This document shows, piece by piece, positions 63,160 to 64,000 of a stretch of 64,000 nt of DNA. The stretch comes from Paeniglutamicibacter antarcticus (GTDB lineage: Bacteria; Actinomycetota; Actinomycetes; Actinomycetales; Micrococcaceae). Numbering within the stretch: position 1 is the stretch's first letter; each line of letters opens with the position of its first letter. A program made the position numbers and the translations under genes. The notes beneath the pieces are model-generated. The model was not told where the DNA came from and searched no databases. It saw nothing but the letters and a program-made list of their open reading frames with translations. The stretch spans positions 94,993 to 158,992 of the forward strand of contig NZ_CZJT01000109.1 in the NCBI RefSeq assembly GCF_900010755.1, in the 5' to 3' direction.

Positions 63160-63262
63160 CGCCAAGGACGGGGCCTGGTTCCCCGGTGATCGATGCAGCA
63201 AGCATCTTGCCGGCCAGCGGGCCCAGCGCGACGCTCAGATGCCGCGTCCGCGGCCCATGCAA
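63160..63262 (-). pseudogene. Relic of a DadA-like oxidoreductase C-terminus
   Basis: The minus-strand translation SVALGPLAGKMLA matches the functional gene's GVALGPLTGKMIA (33453-34730). The DNA at 63197-63258 aligns to about 33524-33585, with one base missing that shifts the frame next to GRGI/GHGM. Only a short piece remains, with no recognisable remainder upstream. Confidence 0.45.
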
Positions 63263-64000
63263 ACAATGAAGCCTACCTTCAGCACAACCTTTCCCACGGC
63301 CTCCACGGGATCGAGACTGCTGGCGAAATCACCGTTGCGGGACTATGGCTCGGCCTGGACATGAGCCAGTACTCCAAACGAAGGGTGACTCCGGATCAAG
63401 AACGCCTTGGCGGTTCGGAAACCTTCAGCGACCTGCTGGGACTGCTTGAACGATCACTTCGTTTCGCGCACTGCGCGGGCTGTCGCCGCTTCGCGTTCGG
63501 TGAGTGGTCGAGGACCATAAAAGGGGCTGGCATCTCCGGCAGGGAGAGCTCCCCCTCGCCTGCTCTCCCAACCGAACCATGCTCAAGTGGACGGGCTACT
63601 CTGTCTCTCTCAACACGGCGCGGGACCGCACCCATCGATCCATCCTGGTCATCGCGGGGTCTCAAGTGGCGGCACACGGCCAGCACATCTGACTGCTTGG
63701 ATTGATCGCTATACGCATCAGTGAATCCCTTGGTCGATGAGGATTCTCCTTCACGTCATCGCCACGGCACACCGGCGCCCTACTGAACTGCTGGGGGCTT
63801 TTCCATGAGTAGAAACGCGCGCATAACAATAGGCATTCGAACCAGGGATTTTCATGTACCGGTTAGCACCCCCCCGGGAGATTCTGTCGATCGAAGCAAC
63901 ACCTACTTTCAAGGTGATTCGATATGTATCTTCGTTCCTCGTCTCCAACGGGCGTCCGCTTTCTTGCCTCGGTCAAACAAGGAAACAGTCTCAATTCATC
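63263..64000. other. Decayed or noncoding right-edge region
   Basis: About 740 bases with no frame that looks coding. The longest one (63193-63705, plus) has a poor composition and no recognisable family. The last 300 bases are lower in G+C than the rest. It may be the remains of a horizontally acquired or deleted segment; the right border is outside the window. Confidence 0.4.

Noticed and set aside
63193..63705. 170-codon plus-strand frame at the right edge
   Set aside because: Poor amino-acid composition, no recognisable domain, no ribosome site, and it crosses the DadA-like relic on the other strand.

Overview
This window (about 62% G+C by eye) reads as a chromosome segment of a high-GC Gram-positive actinobacterium, most probably a member of the Micrococcaceae close to Arthrobacter or Paeniglutamicibacter. 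The evidence is the codon use, frequent GTG starts, many leaderless start codons with a TANNNT box 6-7 bases upstream, and families typical of that group (DUF4916 NUDIX-like protein, tandem Lrp regulator, actinobacterial-type Tgt). No rRNA, tRNA, CRISPR array or intact insertion sequence was seen. All calls come from reading the sequence; no database search was run.

Layout. 0-5 kb: a transporter plus M20 amidohydrolase with a divergent Lrp-type regulator, then a WYL regulator divergent from an alpha/beta hydrolase. 5-14 kb: exporters, a NUDIX-like protein, tRNA-guanine transglycosylase (tgt), a major facilitator and an ABC-type operon. 14-18 kb: a queuosine-precursor transporter with an unusual hairpin-rich leader, a TetR regulator with a palindromic operator, and a pyridoxine-kinase-type enzyme. 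18-30 kb: secreted subtilisin-like protease, serine hydrolase, GH3 lipoprotein, umuDC, DsbA/CcdA pair and an SH3-repeat cell-wall protein. 30-40 kb: AMP-forming ligase, UDG-like protein with an SDR, D-amino-acid dehydrogenase-like oxidase and a large SWIM/SNF2 helicase. 40-48 kb: nitroreductase, a small secreted Cys-containing peptide co-transcribed with a histidine kinase and divergent from a LuxR-type response regulator, BCCT and APC transporters, LhgO. 48-57 kb: a second two-component system, FadD, and a solitary primase (AEP)-helicase fusion. 57-64 kb: SDR, histidine phosphatase, a third two-component operon with two kinases, a sialidase, and a decayed region at the right edge.

The most interesting signal joins two distant loci. 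The inverted repeat GTGTAC-N4-GTACAC lies upstream of the secreted S8 protease (17929-17944). A near copy lies in the divergent promoter of the peptide/kinase and response-regulator genes (42613-42628). In both, exactly 48 bases separate the operator from the -10 box, in the same orientation. This suggests a peptide-responsive two-component system that autoregulates and drives an extracellular protease, which would be a quorum-sensing-like circuit. It is an inference from DNA only. Other points of note are a UmuD whose catalytic lysine is arginine and whose scissile position is Met-Gly, three tandem mini-hairpins in the leader of the queuosine transporter, a possible small RNA near 40.8-41.05 kb, and several gene relics.
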